Assembly: GCF_013170805.1 (NCBI RefSeq)
Contig: NZ_CP051293.1
Coordinates: forward strand, 6,020,001 to 6,084,000
Direction of reading: 5' to 3'
Length of the DNA stretch: 64,000 nucleotides
Source of the DNA: Mesorhizobium sp. NZP2077
Lineage (GTDB): Bacteria; Pseudomonadota; Alphaproteobacteria; Rhizobiales; Rhizobiaceae
The notes under the pieces were generated by a model. That model was given only the letters and a program-made list of their open reading frames with translations, was not told where the DNA came from and did not search any database. The position numbers and the translations under genes are program-made. Below are positions 46,656 through 56,745 of the stretch, piece by piece. Position 1 is the first letter of the stretch. The number at the start of each line of letters is the position of its first letter.

Positions 46656-48554
46656 TCAGGTCTCTCCAAGCCAAAATGTATCCGGCATGTAGACACCGAA
46701 ATAGGCAGTCGGGTCGTAGCCGAAGAGCGCCTTGTCAGGCAGGTTGCGCAGCCGCGAGGACACCAGAACCGGCTGATACGTTGCGTTCACCGTGCCAATC
46801 GAAAACACCTGATCGGTGTAGATCGATAGCATTGAATTCCAGATTTCGGCGCGCTCCGCGGCTTCGGTCGACGCGTTCCAGCGCTTGAGCAAAGCCATCA
46901 ACTCGACCACTTCAGGGAGATCGGGAGCCTCCCCCATCGTGCCATGAGACAAATAGTGAGCCCCCCAGAGCGGCCATTGCAGCTGGTCGTCGATAGTGGG
47001 GGCCAACTGGTAGGGGTTCATGTCGGCGGTCGGCACGCCGTTGTCGATGCCAGACCACATCGACATCATGATCTCGCCGCCAAGCGCGCGGCTGCGGAAG
47101 ATGTCTCGCTGCGACGTCCGGATGAACAGGGCAATGCCGATCTTGCGCCAGTGATCGGTGATGAGTTCGAGCGCGTCGGTTTCCAGGGTGCTTTCGCCGG
47201 CCGTTTCCACGATGACCTGCGCCGGGCGTCCGTCCGAAAGTATCCGCAAGCCGTCACCGTCACGCGTCTGAAGCCCGACTTCGTCGAGCAGCGCATTGGC
47301 CTTGTCGGGATCATGGGCGACCCAGGCTTTCGCGAATTCCGGCCGGTAGAGCGGGCTCTCAGGCAGGACCGTATCGGCACTTTCCTGCGCCAATCCGTAG
47401 AACACGGCCATGTTGATCTCGCGCCTGTCCACAGCGAGCGAAAGTGCCCGGCGCACGCGCACGTCACGAAAAAGCGCACGCCACACCTGGTCGGCGCAAT
47501 TCAGATTGGGCAGCAGCGCCAGCCGCGAGCCCTGTGTGCGTTTCCACAGATGCATCTTCACTGGGTAGCGCTTTTCCGCGTCCTTCAGGAAGGAGTAATC
47601 GTCGAAGTCAATTCCCATGCATTGCAGGTCGCTCTCGCCCGCACCGGTCTTGGCGGAAATGATCGCCGACGAGCTGACATTCATGACAATCCGGTCAACA
47701 TAGGGCAGTTGCCGGCCATTTTCGTCTACTCGATGAAAGAATGGGTTGCGCTCGAAGACGAACTGCTCAGCTGGCGGCTTGGTCCGGTTCTGCCAGGGAT
47801 CCAGCGTCGGCAGCTCCGGGTTCTCCGGGCGATACTGCCGCGACATGCGGATATGCAAGAGCGTCCATTTCTTGGCCCGGTACTCCTTCATCAGGCCGGC
47901 GAGCCGGAATGGATCCTGGTATTTCTTGTGGAACTGCTTGAGATAGGCGGCCGGCAGAACAAGCGGTAGCGGCGAAGCAGCGGCGAGCTTTGGCAGGAAG
48001 TCGGGATTGGGCGCATCCCAACTATAGCGGACCGTCAGCGGATCGACGATCTCGAAGCGAGGCGGCTTGCCGTCCGCCAGCAGGGCCGGGGCGACCCCGC
48101 CTTGCGAAAGCTCATCGTTGAGCCAGACATCTTCCCAACAATAGCGAAAATCCTCCGGCGTCAGCAGGCTACCGTCGGACCATTTATGCCCTTCCCGTAT
48201 CTTGAAAGTGAAGACGCGATCATTCGCTACATCGAAACTTTCGAGAATGTCGGGTTGCAAGTTGAGCTTTTCGTCATAGCCGACCAGCCGAGCATACCCG
48301 TAGATGGTCATCATCCGGATATCTTTCTGGCTGCCGATGATCGTGCGCAGCGTGCCGCCATACTGGCCGGGCTGCCGGCCCATCGCAGCGAGATTCAACG
48401 CGCGCGGGCTCTTGGGCAGGCGCTCAGTGAGTACCGGCAGCGCCCTGGCCTTCAACCGAGGCTGAAGAAATTCCGGCTCCAGATCGCCAGCGCGCACCGT
48501 ACCCGGCAGAAATGTCGCAGCCATGAGCCCAAGGACGGTGCGGCGGCTGATCAA
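46656..48554 (-). CDS. Extracellular solute-binding protein, family 5 (YejA/OppA-like), probable Tat signal
   Basis: From TTG 48554 the protein has 632 residues and starts with (M)[21 protein letters not shown], a twin-arginine-type signal; the mature part carries the family-5 pattern (GGTLRTIIGSQKDIR, FTFKIREGHKWSDGSLLTPEDF, VRRALSLAVDR). The start forms a TTGA overlap with the stop of the ATPase gene at 48551, a clear coupling signal, whereas the longer frame to 48668 lies inside that gene. The ligand class is probably peptides or peptide-like compounds; YejA-type proteins of this length bind short peptides and microcin C. Confidence 0.88.
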   Translation of the reverse strand: MISRRTVLGLMAATFLPGTVRAGDLEPEFLQPRLKARALPVLTERLPKSPRALNLAAMGRQPGQYGGTLRTIIGSQKDIRMMTIYGYARLVGYDEKLNLQPDILESFDVANDRVFTFKIREGHKWSDGSLLTPEDFRYCWEDVWLNDELSQGGVAPALLADGKPPRFEIVDPLTVRYSWDAPNPDFLPKLAAASPLPLVLPAAYLKQFHKKYQDPFRLAGLMKEYRAKKWTLLHIRMSRQYRPENPELPTLDPWQNRTKPPAEQFVFERNPFFHRVDENGRQLPYVDRIVMNVSSSAIISAKTGAGESDLQCMGIDFDDYSFLKDAEKRYPVKMHLWKRTQGSRLALLPNLNCADQVWRALFRDVRVRRALSLAVDRREINMAVFYGLAQESADTVLPESPLYRPEFAKAWVAHDPDKANALLDEVGLQTRDGDGLRILSDGRPAQVIVETAGESTLETDALELITDHWRKIGIALFIRTSQRDIFRSRALGGEIMMSMWSGIDNGVPTADMNPYQLAPTIDDQLQWPLWGAHYLSHGTMGEAPDLPEVVELMALLKRWNASTEAAERAEIWNSMLSIYTDQVFSIGTVNATYQPVLVSSRLRNLPDKALFGYDPTAYFGVYMPDTFWLGET

Positions 48555-50446
48555 TGGCGTAGGTCTCCAACATCGGCCGAACGTCGGGCCAGCACGAGGT
48601 GGCCGCCGCCAAGGTCGAGCGGCGACAGCATATCCTCGTTGCCCTCGTCGCGGAATTGCGGTCCCCATGCGCTAGTGTCGGAAGTGCCGCTGAGCTTCAG
48701 CGTCTTGAAATCCATCGGCCTGTCGAGATCTGGGAAAGGTACTGCGGCGACCAGTGAGCGCGTGTAGGGGTGGACCGGTCTCCTAAGCAGAATTTCGCGC
48801 GGCGCGAGCTCGACGATACGCCCGCCGCACATCACCGCGATGCGATCCGCCATGTAGTCCACCACCGCCAAATTGTGGGATATGAACAGGTAGGTCAGGC
48901 CCAGTTCCTTCTGCAGGTCTTTCAGAAGGTTCAGGATCTGCGCCTGGACGGAGACATCGAGCGCCGAAACCGGCTCGTCGCAGATCAGCAGTTCAGGCCC
49001 TAATGCCAGCGCGCGCGCGATGCCGATGCGCTGACGCTGCCCGCCGGAGAAACTGTGCGGATAACGCTTGATGAAGCGCGGATCGAGCCCGATTGCCTGC
49101 ATCAGGCTCTTGACCGTGGCGAGTCGGGACGCGGCATTGCCACGTCCATGGATTTCCAACGGCTCGCTCAAGATGTTTTCCACCGTCATGCGAGGTGAAA
49201 GCGACGAAACCGGATCCTGGAAGACCATCTGGATTTTCGTGCGCAGCATGCGCAAGGCGCTTCCCTCGGCCTCCAAGACGTTGATCGGTCCATCGCGGCC
49301 GTTGAAGGTCACAGAACCGCCGCTAGGGGTGACAGCCCGCATCAGGATCTTGCTGACGGTGGTTTTGCCGGAGCCGCTTTCGCCGACCAGACCCAGGCAC
49401 TCACCCCGCCGGATATCGAAGCTCACGCCGTCCACGGCGCGAACAGGGGTTTGATGATCTCCGCCGAACCACCCGGACTTGCGGATGGTGAAGGTCTTTG
49501 TCAGGTCCCTGACCGACAGCAGTATGTCGTCCGGCCCCTTCGATGCCGGCGCCGTTTGCTTGCCGAGCAGGTTCTCGACATTCACGGGCACCTCGCGGAG
49601 CGCCTTCAGCCTTTCACCAGGCTTCAGGTCGAAATGCGGAACGGCTGCCATCAGGCCCTTCAGGTAAGGGTGGCCTGGCCGGCGGAATATCGCCTCCACA
49701 GGTCCCGCTTCCATGATCTCGCCATGGTACATGACCACCACCTCGTCGGCGACATTGGCGACAACGCCGAGGTCGTGCGTGATCAGTAGCATAGCCATGT
49801 TCAGCTTGGTCTGAAGCCCGCGCAGCAATTGCAGGATTTGCGCCTGGATGGTGACGTCCAACGCCGTCGTCGGCTCGTCGGCGATCAACAAAGCGGGCCG
49901 GCAGATAAGCGCCATGGCGATCATGGCGCGCTGACGCAATCCTCCCGAAAGTTCAAACGGATACATGTCGTAGGCGCGCTTGGGATTGGGAAAGCCGACA
50001 AGGCTGAGCATTTCCTCGGTGTGTGCCTTGCGCTCTGCCCGAGCCATGGGCGTATGAATCTGCAGGGATTCGCTGACCTGGTTGCCGATCGTGTGCAGCG
50101 GCGACAGCGATGTCATCGGCTCCTGAAAGATCTTGCCGATGCGGCTGCCTCTCAACGCCCGGATTTCAGGTCCGTCACGTGGCATCTGCAGGATATCCTG
50201 GGTCGTGCCGGGCTTTTCAGGATCGGAAAACAGGATACGGCCGCGAACATGAGCTGTCTTCGGCAAAATGCCCATCACGGCTTGGCTGAGAACCGATTTG
50301 CCGGAACCGGACTCGCCCACAAGCGCGGTAACCTTGCCGGGCAGCACGCGAAGATTTGCACGCCTGACGGCGTGCAACGGCCCCCCGATAATGGCAAAAG
50401 AGATGCCAACATCCTCGATCCGCAGCAAATCAACGCCTGCATTCAT
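48551..50446 (-). CDS. Peptide-type ABC transporter ATPase with two fused nucleotide-binding domains (YejF-like)
   Basis: The 631 residues from ATG 50446 hold two full ATPase domains. The first has [12 protein letters not shown], signature [15 protein letters not shown] and Walker [13 protein letters not shown]; the second has [27 protein letters not shown] and [12 protein letters not shown]. This OppD-OppF fusion is the YejF form. The frame runs on to 50752 upstream but that part lacks family character. It is the first gene of a four-gene importer operon (ATPase, binding protein, two permeases) with overlapping starts and stops, downstream of a cyclase gene (157 bases apart). Confidence 0.92.
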   Translation of the reverse strand: MNAGVDLLRIEDVGISFAIIGGPLHAVRRANLRVLPGKVTALVGESGSGKSVLSQAVMGILPKTAHVRGRILFSDPEKPGTTQDILQMPRDGPEIRALRGSRIGKIFQEPMTSLSPLHTIGNQVSESLQIHTPMARAERKAHTEEMLSLVGFPNPKRAYDMYPFELSGGLRQRAMIAMALICRPALLIADEPTTALDVTIQAQILQLLRGLQTKLNMAMLLITHDLGVVANVADEVVVMYHGEIMEAGPVEAIFRRPGHPYLKGLMAAVPHFDLKPGERLKALREVPVNVENLLGKQTAPASKGPDDILLSVRDLTKTFTIRKSGWFGGDHQTPVRAVDGVSFDIRRGECLGLVGESGSGKTTVSKILMRAVTPSGGSVTFNGRDGPINVLEAEGSALRMLRTKIQMVFQDPVSSLSPRMTVENILSEPLEIHGRGNAASRLATVKSLMQAIGLDPRFIKRYPHSFSGGQRQRIGIARALALGPELLICDEPVSALDVSVQAQILNLLKDLQKELGLTYLFISHNLAVVDYMADRIAVMCGGRIVELAPREILLRRPVHPYTRSLVAAVPFPDLDRPMDFKTLKLSGTSDTSAWGPQFRDEGNEDMLSPLDLGGGHLVLARRSADVGDLRH

Positions 50447-50603
50447 TCTCACAGCAGCCCCACTCTGGAGGCCTGCCAGTCGGCAGGCCCAGAAAGCGAG
50501 ACTAGCGCATTGCCCGCCTAGAGCAACTTGGATTCGAAACGAGTTCGCCGGCGGAGCCGGCGATCGGACTGAGTACCAAGGCGTTCGAACCGGATCGTGG
50601 CGG

Positions 50604-51944
50604 TTACTGGAGCTTCCTCGGGCCGCCCGCCGATATCCGCGCGGCGTCGCGATGAAGCAGCATGACCTGCTCGGCGTCCGATCTTCGGTCGTGAGCCGGC
50701 TCCAGCGCGCCGTCTTCATCAAGTGCGAGAGCACCCGACAGATCGGGTGCAAGCACCGTCAGCTTCTGCTTGATGCCCCGCAGTTCCTCCTTGCCGAGCG
50801 TCAGCCAGTTGTTGGCGCCGCAGTAACTGGCGAAGTCTTCGCTGGCGAGAACGCTGTGCGGATATTTCTTGGTCAGGGTCTGGAGGCGCTGGACCTCGTT
50901 TACAGCCGAGCCGAAGACAGAGAATGTGAGCCGGTCGGTAAGCCCGACATTGCCGAACATCACATTACCGACGTGCAGGCCGATACCAAATTGTATGTCG
51001 CCCAGCCCCTGCTCCTTTCTGCGCAGATTGAGATCCATCATGCGCGAGGTGGCCTTGTTCGCGGCCGCAAGAGCAGCCTGGCAGGCGATTTCGGACTGCG
51101 AGCGGTGCCTTTCGCAAGGATAGACGGCAATGAAGCCGTCCCCTATGAAACTCATGATCTGCCCGCCTTTGCGATTGAAAGGTGCGGCAACGGCGTCGAA
51201 AAACTGGTTCAGCGTATCGATATAGATTTCGCGGCCGGAGGTTTCGGCTAGCCTTGACGATCCGCGCATATCGCCCATGACCAGCGCGGCCCGGATTGTA
51301 TCGCCCTCGCCGCGCTTGATCTGGCCGTCCAGCACGCGCCTGCCGGCGTCGCCGCCGAGATAAGTGGTCATCATGTTGTCGGCGAGCTTGGTGAGCACCG
51401 CCATCTTGGTTGCGATAGCGAGATGGCTCTGGATGCGCAGCAGCGCCGAAATCATGCTGTCGCTGAAGCCTGTAGCACTGTCGGTGGACCAGGACCCCAT
51501 CATGCCCTGACTGGTATCGCCGTTGAAGGGATGGACGAAAGCCATGTAATCGGTCACGCCCATACGACTGAGGTCATCGAAAACAGGAAACTCTGACCGC
51601 ACCGACGGGTCAAGCCGGCGCCGCAGATGGTCGAGCTTGTTGCTGAGCAGATGGTAGTATGGGCTGGTCAGGAATCTGTCGGACGGTCCGCCAGGCTCGG
51701 CGCGGAAGCCTTCCACTTCTATGCCCTGGCCACGAAACCAGGTGAAGCCAAGCGCGTCGTAAAGCGGATGCAGCATCGAAAAGCTCAAATGCACTCGCTT
51801 CAGCGGCAGGCCGGCAGCAGCCAGCCGTTCGCAGAAGCCCTTTACCAATGTTTCCAGGTCGCTGCCCGCCAGCGCGGATTGGTTCAGCCAATCGGCAACC
51901 TTATCCATGAGAATGCTGGAAATTTCTGCTTTCGCTGTGCTCAT
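50604..51944 (-). CDS. Class III adenylate/guanylate cyclase
   Basis: From ATG 51944 the protein has 446 residues (456 from ATG 51974, where AAGGAG touches the start). Residues about 1-215 are an N-terminal region without a name I know, with GF and heme-free GAF-like character (RVHLSFSMLHPLYDALGFTW, DYMAFVHPFNGD). The cyclase domain (about 220-410) has LVMGDMRGSSRLAE and SFIGDGFIAVYP with the metal aspartates and VFGSAVNEVQRLQTL with the Asn/Arg pair. The N-terminal type recurs in alphaproteobacterial cyclases. It precedes the peptide importer operon in the same direction, which may link peptide uptake and signalling. Confidence 0.88.
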   Translation of the reverse strand: MSTAKAEISSILMDKVADWLNQSALAGSDLETLVKGFCERLAAAGLPLKRVHLSFSMLHPLYDALGFTWFRGQGIEVEGFRAEPGGPSDRFLTSPYYHLLSNKLDHLRRRLDPSVRSEFPVFDDLSRMGVTDYMAFVHPFNGDTSQGMMGSWSTDSATGFSDSMISALLRIQSHLAIATKMAVLTKLADNMMTTYLGGDAGRRVLDGQIKRGEGDTIRAALVMGDMRGSSRLAETSGREIYIDTLNQFFDAVAAPFNRKGGQIMSFIGDGFIAVYPCERHRSQSEIACQAALAAANKATSRMMDLNLRRKEQGLGDIQFGIGLHVGNVMFGNVGLTDRLTFSVFGSAVNEVQRLQTLTKKYPHSVLASEDFASYCGANNWLTLGKEELRGIKQKLTVLAPDLSGALALDEDGALEPAHDRRSDAEQVMLLHRDAARISAGGPRKLQ

Positions 51945-52176
51945 GCTATCTCGGACCCGTCGAAGACGAGCCATCTCCTTTGATCCGCCACACCCTCGAG
52001 GTCAATGAAACCGGCTTCGGCGGCAAGGCCGGCGAAGAATTTCCGAATGACTGACCTTGCAGGCAAGGGAGCAGGCGCAACTGCATCTATCTCTTAGAGC
52101 CGGTATGTGGCGAGGCTGCCGGCGGAGTGCAATCCCGATCCTGACATCGGGCAAAAGATTCCCGGCTCAGACGCCG

Positions 52177-53520
52177 TCAGGCCTTCACCACCGTCTCTCG
52201 GGCCAGCCCGAGGCGGCCAAAAACATTGCGCGTGTCGACGATCAGAAGGGCGTGATCAGCGATCGTCTGATAGTCGATCGCGTCGTGGTCGGTTGCAACG
52301 ACGACAGCATCGAAATCCTTCAAGGCCGCCTCGGTCAATTCGACAGAGCGACGCCCTTTGATCGACATATGCTCGCGTGTGGTGGGGATCTCGGTGACAT
52401 GCGGATCGTGGAATTCCGCCTTGCCGCCCCCTTCCTCGATGAGTTCGATAAGCCGCAATGAGGGACTTTCGCGGATGTCGGGCACATTCTTCTTATAGGC
52501 GAGCCCGATTATGAGAATGCGCGAGCGGCTGAGCGCCTTGCCGCAGCGCCGGTCCAGCGCCTTCGCCAGTTCATCGACCACACGACGCGGCATGGCCGTG
52601 TTGATCTCCGCCGCCAGCTCGATGAAGCGGGTCGGCAGTTCGTACTCACGCGCCTTCCACGTCAGATAGAAGGGATCGATCGGAACGCAGTGCCCGCCAA
52701 GTCCGGGGCCAGGATAGAAAGGCATGTAGCCGAAGGGCTTGCTCTTTGCCGCCTCGATCACCTCCCAGATGTCGATTCCCATCGCGCCGAACACGACCTT
52801 CAACTCGTTGACGAGGGCTATGTTGACCGAGCGGAAGATGTTTTCCGTCAGCTTGACCGCCTCGGCGGTCGCCGTGGTTGAAACCGGAACGACGGTCTTG
52901 ACCACGCCCTGGTAGAAAGCCTGCACGAGCGTCGCCGCTTCAGTGCCGTCGCCTGCCACGACCTTGGGGATCGTCGCGACTTCAAAGCTACGGTTGCCGG
53001 GATCCTCGCGTTCGGGCGAGAAGCCGAGGAAGAAGTCGATCTTCGACTGCAAGCCGGTTGCTTCCAGTATGGGCTTGATCACGTCGTCGGTGGTGCCGGG
53101 ATAGGTGGTCGATTCCAGCACGATGAGCTGGCCGAGACGTAGATGTTTTGCGATGGTGCCAGCCGTGTTCGTGACAAAAGAGAGATCCGGCTCACGGTGT
53201 TTCGTCAGCGGTGTCGGAACACAGATGATGATGACGTCGCAGACGGCCAGTTCGGCAAAATCCGCAGTGGCGCGGAACCGTCCGCTTGCCACCTGGCCGG
53301 CAAGGGCTGTCGACGTCACCGCCTCGATGTAGGATTGCCCGTTGTTCAGGCTCTCTACCTTCCGGGCTTCGATGTCGAAGCCGGAAACCGGGAACCCGGC
53401 GCGTGCGATCGCAACCGCCAGCGGCAACCCGACATAGCCCAGTCCGATCACGCCGACCTGCGCGGCGCGCGTCGAAATCCGGTTCAGAAGACGGTCATAT
53501 ATCGATCGTGAGGTGTCCAA
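52177..53520 (-). CDS. Nucleotide sugar dehydrogenase (UDP-glucose/GDP-mannose dehydrogenase family)
   Basis: This 447-residue cytoplasmic enzyme oxidises a nucleotide sugar to its uronic acid with NAD. N-terminal Rossmann motif VGVIGLGYVGLPLA (22-35), STTYPGTTD, and the catalytic cysteine in PGPGLGGHCVPIDP (about 270) are present; the C-terminal domain has LIIGLAYKKNVPDIRESPS. Similarity to WbpA-like UDP-N-acetylglucosamine 6-dehydrogenases is suggested by these blocks, but substrate cannot be fixed. The start is TTG 53520 with GGGAAAG about seven bases upstream. It lies 112 bases downstream of the DUF3095 gene on the same strand and supplies a precursor for the nearby glycosyltransferases. 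Confidence 0.9.
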   Translation of the reverse strand: MDTSRSIYDRLLNRISTRAAQVGVIGLGYVGLPLAVAIARAGFPVSGFDIEARKVESLNNGQSYIEAVTSTALAGQVASGRFRATADFAELAVCDVIIICVPTPLTKHREPDLSFVTNTAGTIAKHLRLGQLIVLESTTYPGTTDDVIKPILEATGLQSKIDFFLGFSPEREDPGNRSFEVATIPKVVAGDGTEAATLVQAFYQGVVKTVVPVSTTATAEAVKLTENIFRSVNIALVNELKVVFGAMGIDIWEVIEAAKSKPFGYMPFYPGPGLGGHCVPIDPFYLTWKAREYELPTRFIELAAEINTAMPRRVVDELAKALDRRCGKALSRSRILIIGLAYKKNVPDIRESPSLRLIELIEEGGGKAEFHDPHVTEIPTTREHMSIKGRRSVELTEAALKDFDAVVVATDHDAIDYQTIADHALLIVDTRNVFGRLGLARETVVKA

Positions 53521-53632
53521 AAATCTGCTTTCCCGTCAATTCGGACAGGCTGTCCGTTGCCATGGCGAGGCTCACCTGGTCCAGAACCATGGCCGAGGCA
53601 TATTGCGGAAGATCGGTTTCCGCAAGCCGTCA

Positions 53633-54811
53633 TCAAACCGGCGCCTTCGCCTTCAGGCTTGCGGCAGCCATCGCATAGCCGCCGGCGGCACCATCGACGA
53701 AATGAACGTGATCGCGCTGCAGCGGCGAGGCGACGAGGCATGTCATCAAGGCCGATTTCTGGCGGTGCAGGCCGTAGCTGCAGATGCCCGCCTCTTCCGC
53801 CTGTTTCAGCCGGCTCTCGATCCGTTGCAACACATCCGCGTCAACGTCGATGGTCATCTTCAAGCCGTCGTCGAACTTCCGGAAATCCGAATTGCTGGCC
53901 ACCTCGCGTTTGTAGACCTTCGGATCGAAACGACCGATGGTCCAGCCAAATCTATCGGCGACCGCCGTAAGCGTCATCAGGAACATCACCCACAGCTTCG
54001 CCAGCCACCGACGCCCCGGCGGCGCCGTGGCCCGCGCCTCGACATCGAGGCCAGCGGGCATCAGACTATAGCCTGGCCCGTTCACCGGCACCGGGTGGCC
54101 ATCGCGCTCCTGCCTGCCGGCAAGGGCGATAATGTCGGAAGCCAGAAACTGAAAACCGCGCAAGTCGCGCGACGCCCCCGGTATGGCTATGATCGAGACG
54201 ATTTCGCCATGCCGGGCTTCTATAGGGTTCCAGCGGCAGGAGAGGCCGGTCAGATCCGGCCGCGCGCCTGCCGGCGCGGGATCGACGCGGTAGCGCCCCG
54301 CTTTCATCTCGGCTTCCGCCCAACTACCGCCACCGCCGGCGAACATGGCATAGAAGACCGCTTCGGAGGCCTGGAACCTCGCCACGCGAACGTCGAGGCC
54401 TTGTGCTCTTATATCCTTTATAGGCACGATTGCGGCACGCAAGGTCAGGTCCAGTTCGTCCGCTACCCATCTCTGGACAGCCGCCAGCGCGTTGCGGGTG
54501 ACATCCAGCGCCGAGCCGGGAACCGCCACGAGCGCGCCGTCGCCGCCGAAGACGAAGGGAAGATCTTGCCGGCCCAGCGCATTGAGCAGCGCCGAGATGA
54601 CGCTGGCACCGGCCATATTGACGGTTTTATAGCGCCCAGCCTCGATCGCCTTGGTCGAGCCGACGATGTCGGCGGTGGCCAGCGCCCATCCATCGGGGAG
54701 AGGCCGATAGTTATCGATATTGGCAACGCTTTCGAACTTTGCGAAGACCGGCAAAGAAGCGACAAACGGGTCGGACGCGTCAGCTGTTTCCATGAGTATC
54801 AGATAGCACAT
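53633..54811 (-). CDS. DUF3095-family protein with cyclase-like core
   Basis: This protein of up to 392 residues matches DUF3095: LPVFAKFESVANIDNYRPLP, then ATADIVGSTKAIEAGRYKTVN and PFVFGGDGALVAVPG. Aspartates D48 and D91 lie in the same spacing as the two metal-binding aspartates of class III nucleotide cyclases, so the first half looks like a divergent cyclase or GGDEF-like fold. I see no matching VN...R motif. Activity is unknown. The start may be ATG 54811 or ATG 54793. It is divergent from the GT4 gene at 54884, 72 bases apart. Confidence 0.75.
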   Translation of the reverse strand: MCYLILMETADASDPFVASLPVFAKFESVANIDNYRPLPDGWALATADIVGSTKAIEAGRYKTVNMAGASVISALLNALGRQDLPFVFGGDGALVAVPGSALDVTRNALAAVQRWVADELDLTLRAAIVPIKDIRAQGLDVRVARFQASEAVFYAMFAGGGGSWAEAEMKAGRYRVDPAPAGARPDLTGLSCRWNPIEARHGEIVSIIAIPGASRDLRGFQFLASDIIALAGRQERDGHPVPVNGPGYSLMPAGLDVEARATAPPGRRWLAKLWVMFLMTLTAVADRFGWTIGRFDPKVYKREVASNSDFRKFDDGLKMTIDVDADVLQRIESRLKQAEEAGICSYGLHRQKSALMTCLVASPLQRDHVHFVDGAAGGYAMAAASLKAKAPV

Positions 54812-54883
54812 TCCACTGCTTGAAGGTGAAGTCGATCATGCTTTGAAATTGACTTGCGCAGGCTTCCGGGGATAGGTCCGGCG

Positions 54884-55972
54884 ATGCGAATTGCCTTCTA
54901 CGCGGCGCTGAAGTCGCCCAACCATCCCGTTGCCTCCGGCGACCGCCAGATGGCGCGGATGCTGATCAAGGCGCTGGAGAACGGAGGGCACAGCGTCGAA
55001 CTGGCATCCGAATTACGCTTCTATCTACGCGAACCGGAATTGAAAAGTTTCGAAGCGCTCAAGATCGAGGCCCTAGAAGAGGCCGCGCGACTGACCAGGC
55101 TTTGGGATCGTGACGGCAAGCCCGATCTTTGGTTCGCCTATCATCCCTATTACAAGGCGCCCGACCTGATCGGGCCCGAGCTGGCGTCGGCCTTTGCCGT
55201 CCCCTATGTCACGGCGGAAGCCTCCTATTCGAGGCGGCGCAACGCCGGCTTGTGGGCGGATTCGCAAGCGTTGGTGGCGCGAGCCGTCGAACAGGCGGCG
55301 CTGAACATCTGCTTCACGCAAAGGGATCGTCGGGGACTGGCGGATGCGGTACCCGACGCCGCTCTCGGCATGCTTTCGCCCTTCATCGACACATCGGCAT
55401 TCCGGGAAACGCCGGCACGGGGTTGTCCGAGGCGCCTCGTTACCGTCGCCATGATGCGCCCAGGCGACAAAGTCGAAAGCTACCGCATGCTGGCGCAAGC
55501 GCTCGGTTCGATCGGCCACCTGCCCTGGACCATGTCTATCGTCGGGGACGGGCCTGCCCGTGACGAGGTCAAAGCGCAATTCGCCGGCTTGCCCGCCGAC
55601 CGTATCGAATGGCTTGGCGCGATTGAGCCCGCCGCCGTGCCGGATGTCCTCTACAGTGGGGGAATTTACGTTTGGCCGGGTTACGGCGAGGCCTATGGCG
55701 TTGCCTATCTTGAAGCACAGGCCGCCGGCCTTCCGGTGGTGGCTCAGGACATCGCCGGCGTGCCGGAGGTCGTGCGGGATGGCCAGACCGGGTTTCTCAC
55801 CCCGCCGGGCGATGTGGCGGCGTTCGCTTCTGCCATTGAAAGGCTTCTGGCCCGTAACGACGAAAGAACCATCATCGCCGCAGAAGCCAGACGTTTCATC
55901 CTCGAAGAACGTTCCCTCGGTGTTGCAGCGGCGCGTCTGGCCGAACTTCTGGCGAAGATCCCCGTTTCATGA
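54884..55972 (+). CDS. GT4-family glycosyltransferase
   Basis: From ATG 54884 the protein has 362 residues. The GT-B fold is seen in MRIAFYAALKSPNHPVASGD at the start and the GT4 donor block VWPGYGEAYGVAYLEAQAAG with VAQDIAGVPEVV near 250-300. The frame opens at 54854, but the family sequence starts at 54884. The stop overlaps the next gene by four bases (ATGA at 55969-55972), so it is coupled to the polysaccharide deacetylase-like gene. The sugar and acceptor are unknown. Confidence 0.88.
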   Translation: MRIAFYAALKSPNHPVASGDRQMARMLIKALENGGHSVELASELRFYLREPELKSFEALKIEALEEAARLTRLWDRDGKPDLWFAYHPYYKAPDLIGPELASAFAVPYVTAEASYSRRRNAGLWADSQALVARAVEQAALNICFTQRDRRGLADAVPDAALGMLSPFIDTSAFRETPARGCPRRLVTVAMMRPGDKVESYRMLAQALGSIGHLPWTMSIVGDGPARDEVKAQFAGLPADRIEWLGAIEPAAVPDVLYSGGIYVWPGYGEAYGVAYLEAQAAGLPVVAQDIAGVPEVVRDGQTGFLTPPGDVAAFASAIERLLARNDERTIIAAEARRFILEERSLGVAAARLAELLAKIPVS

Positions 55973-56745
55973 CATCCGATCAGATCTGGCAGCCCTTGGT
56001 GGAAGAACTGGCGCGCCGGCAATTGGCGGGCCGTAAGGCGGAGTTCTGGCTGCGCGACGACGACGCCGTGGATCCGACGCCTGCGCTTGATCGGCTGCTC
56101 GACCTCACTGGTGAATTCGCAGTTCCGGTCACTCTGGCCGTCATTCCGGCGCAGACCGACGGGAAGCTTGTCGTGCGGCTTGACGAGGCGCCGCATGCGA
56201 CAGTCGCCATCCATGGCTGGGCGCACCGAAATCATGCGCCCGAGAACCAGAAAAAGCAGGAGCTCGGCGCGCATCGGCCACGCGAGGCGGTGCTCGATGA
56301 TCTGGCTCGCGGGCTGTCGCACGTGACCGGCCTGCACGGCGCATGTGCGGTTCCGATGCTGGTGCCACCCTGGAACAGGATCGACGCCGGCCTGGTCCCC
56401 GACCTTGGATCGATAGGATTTGCAGCATTGTCGGTCTATGGGCCGCCGAAGCCGGCTTCGCTGGCGGTCATCAACAGCAATGTCGACATCATGGATTGGC
56501 ATGGCACGCGCGGTTGCCGCGATCATGGCCTGTTGGTTCAGGCTATCATCGCGCAATTACAGCATGCAGACGACGGTGGCGAACCGGTCGGCGTTCTCAC
56601 CCACCATCTCGTACATGATGAATCGGCCTGGCTTTTCCTCGAACGGCTGTTCGCAGTCACCGCACAGTCTGAAGCCTGCGCATGGCTTCCGATCCGGACA
56701 TTGATCGGGCGCAGCGCCGCCAGAGCAATTCCAAGAAAAGTGTGA
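55969..56745 (+). CDS. Polysaccharide deacetylase-like protein
   Basis: This 258-residue protein resembles distant NodB-fold deacetylases: an N-terminal EFWLRDDDAVDPTPALDRLL block with the metal aspartates (D-D-D near residue 29), an HGWAHRNHAPENQKK motif that fits the H-x3-H metal site, and PMLVPPWNRIDAGLV. No signal peptide is visible, so the target is cytoplasmic, such as a lipid-linked or nucleotide-linked glycan. It overlaps the GT4 gene by four bases. The last residues (AIPRKV) and the stop codon are provided by a RIME-like repeat (56725-56760). Confidence 0.82.
   Translation: MTSDQIWQPLVEELARRQLAGRKAEFWLRDDDAVDPTPALDRLLDLTGEFAVPVTLAVIPAQTDGKLVVRLDEAPHATVAIHGWAHRNHAPENQKKQELGAHRPREAVLDDLARGLSHVTGLHGACAVPMLVPPWNRIDAGLVPDLGSIGFAALSVYGPPKPASLAVINSNVDIMDWHGTRGCRDHGLLVQAIIAQLQHADDGGEPVGVLTHHLVHDESAWLFLERLFAVTAQSEACAWLPIRTLIGRSAARAIPRKV

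Noticed and set aside
48555..48668. Longer start for the solute-binding protein
   Set aside because: It would lie inside the ATPase gene and place the twin-arginine signal 38 residues into the chain; the TTGA overlap at 48551-48554 gives a better start.
53513..54823. 436-codon plus-strand frame
   Set aside because: Antisense to the DUF3095 gene and the start of the dehydrogenase; composition is that of a shadow (rich in R, H and D).
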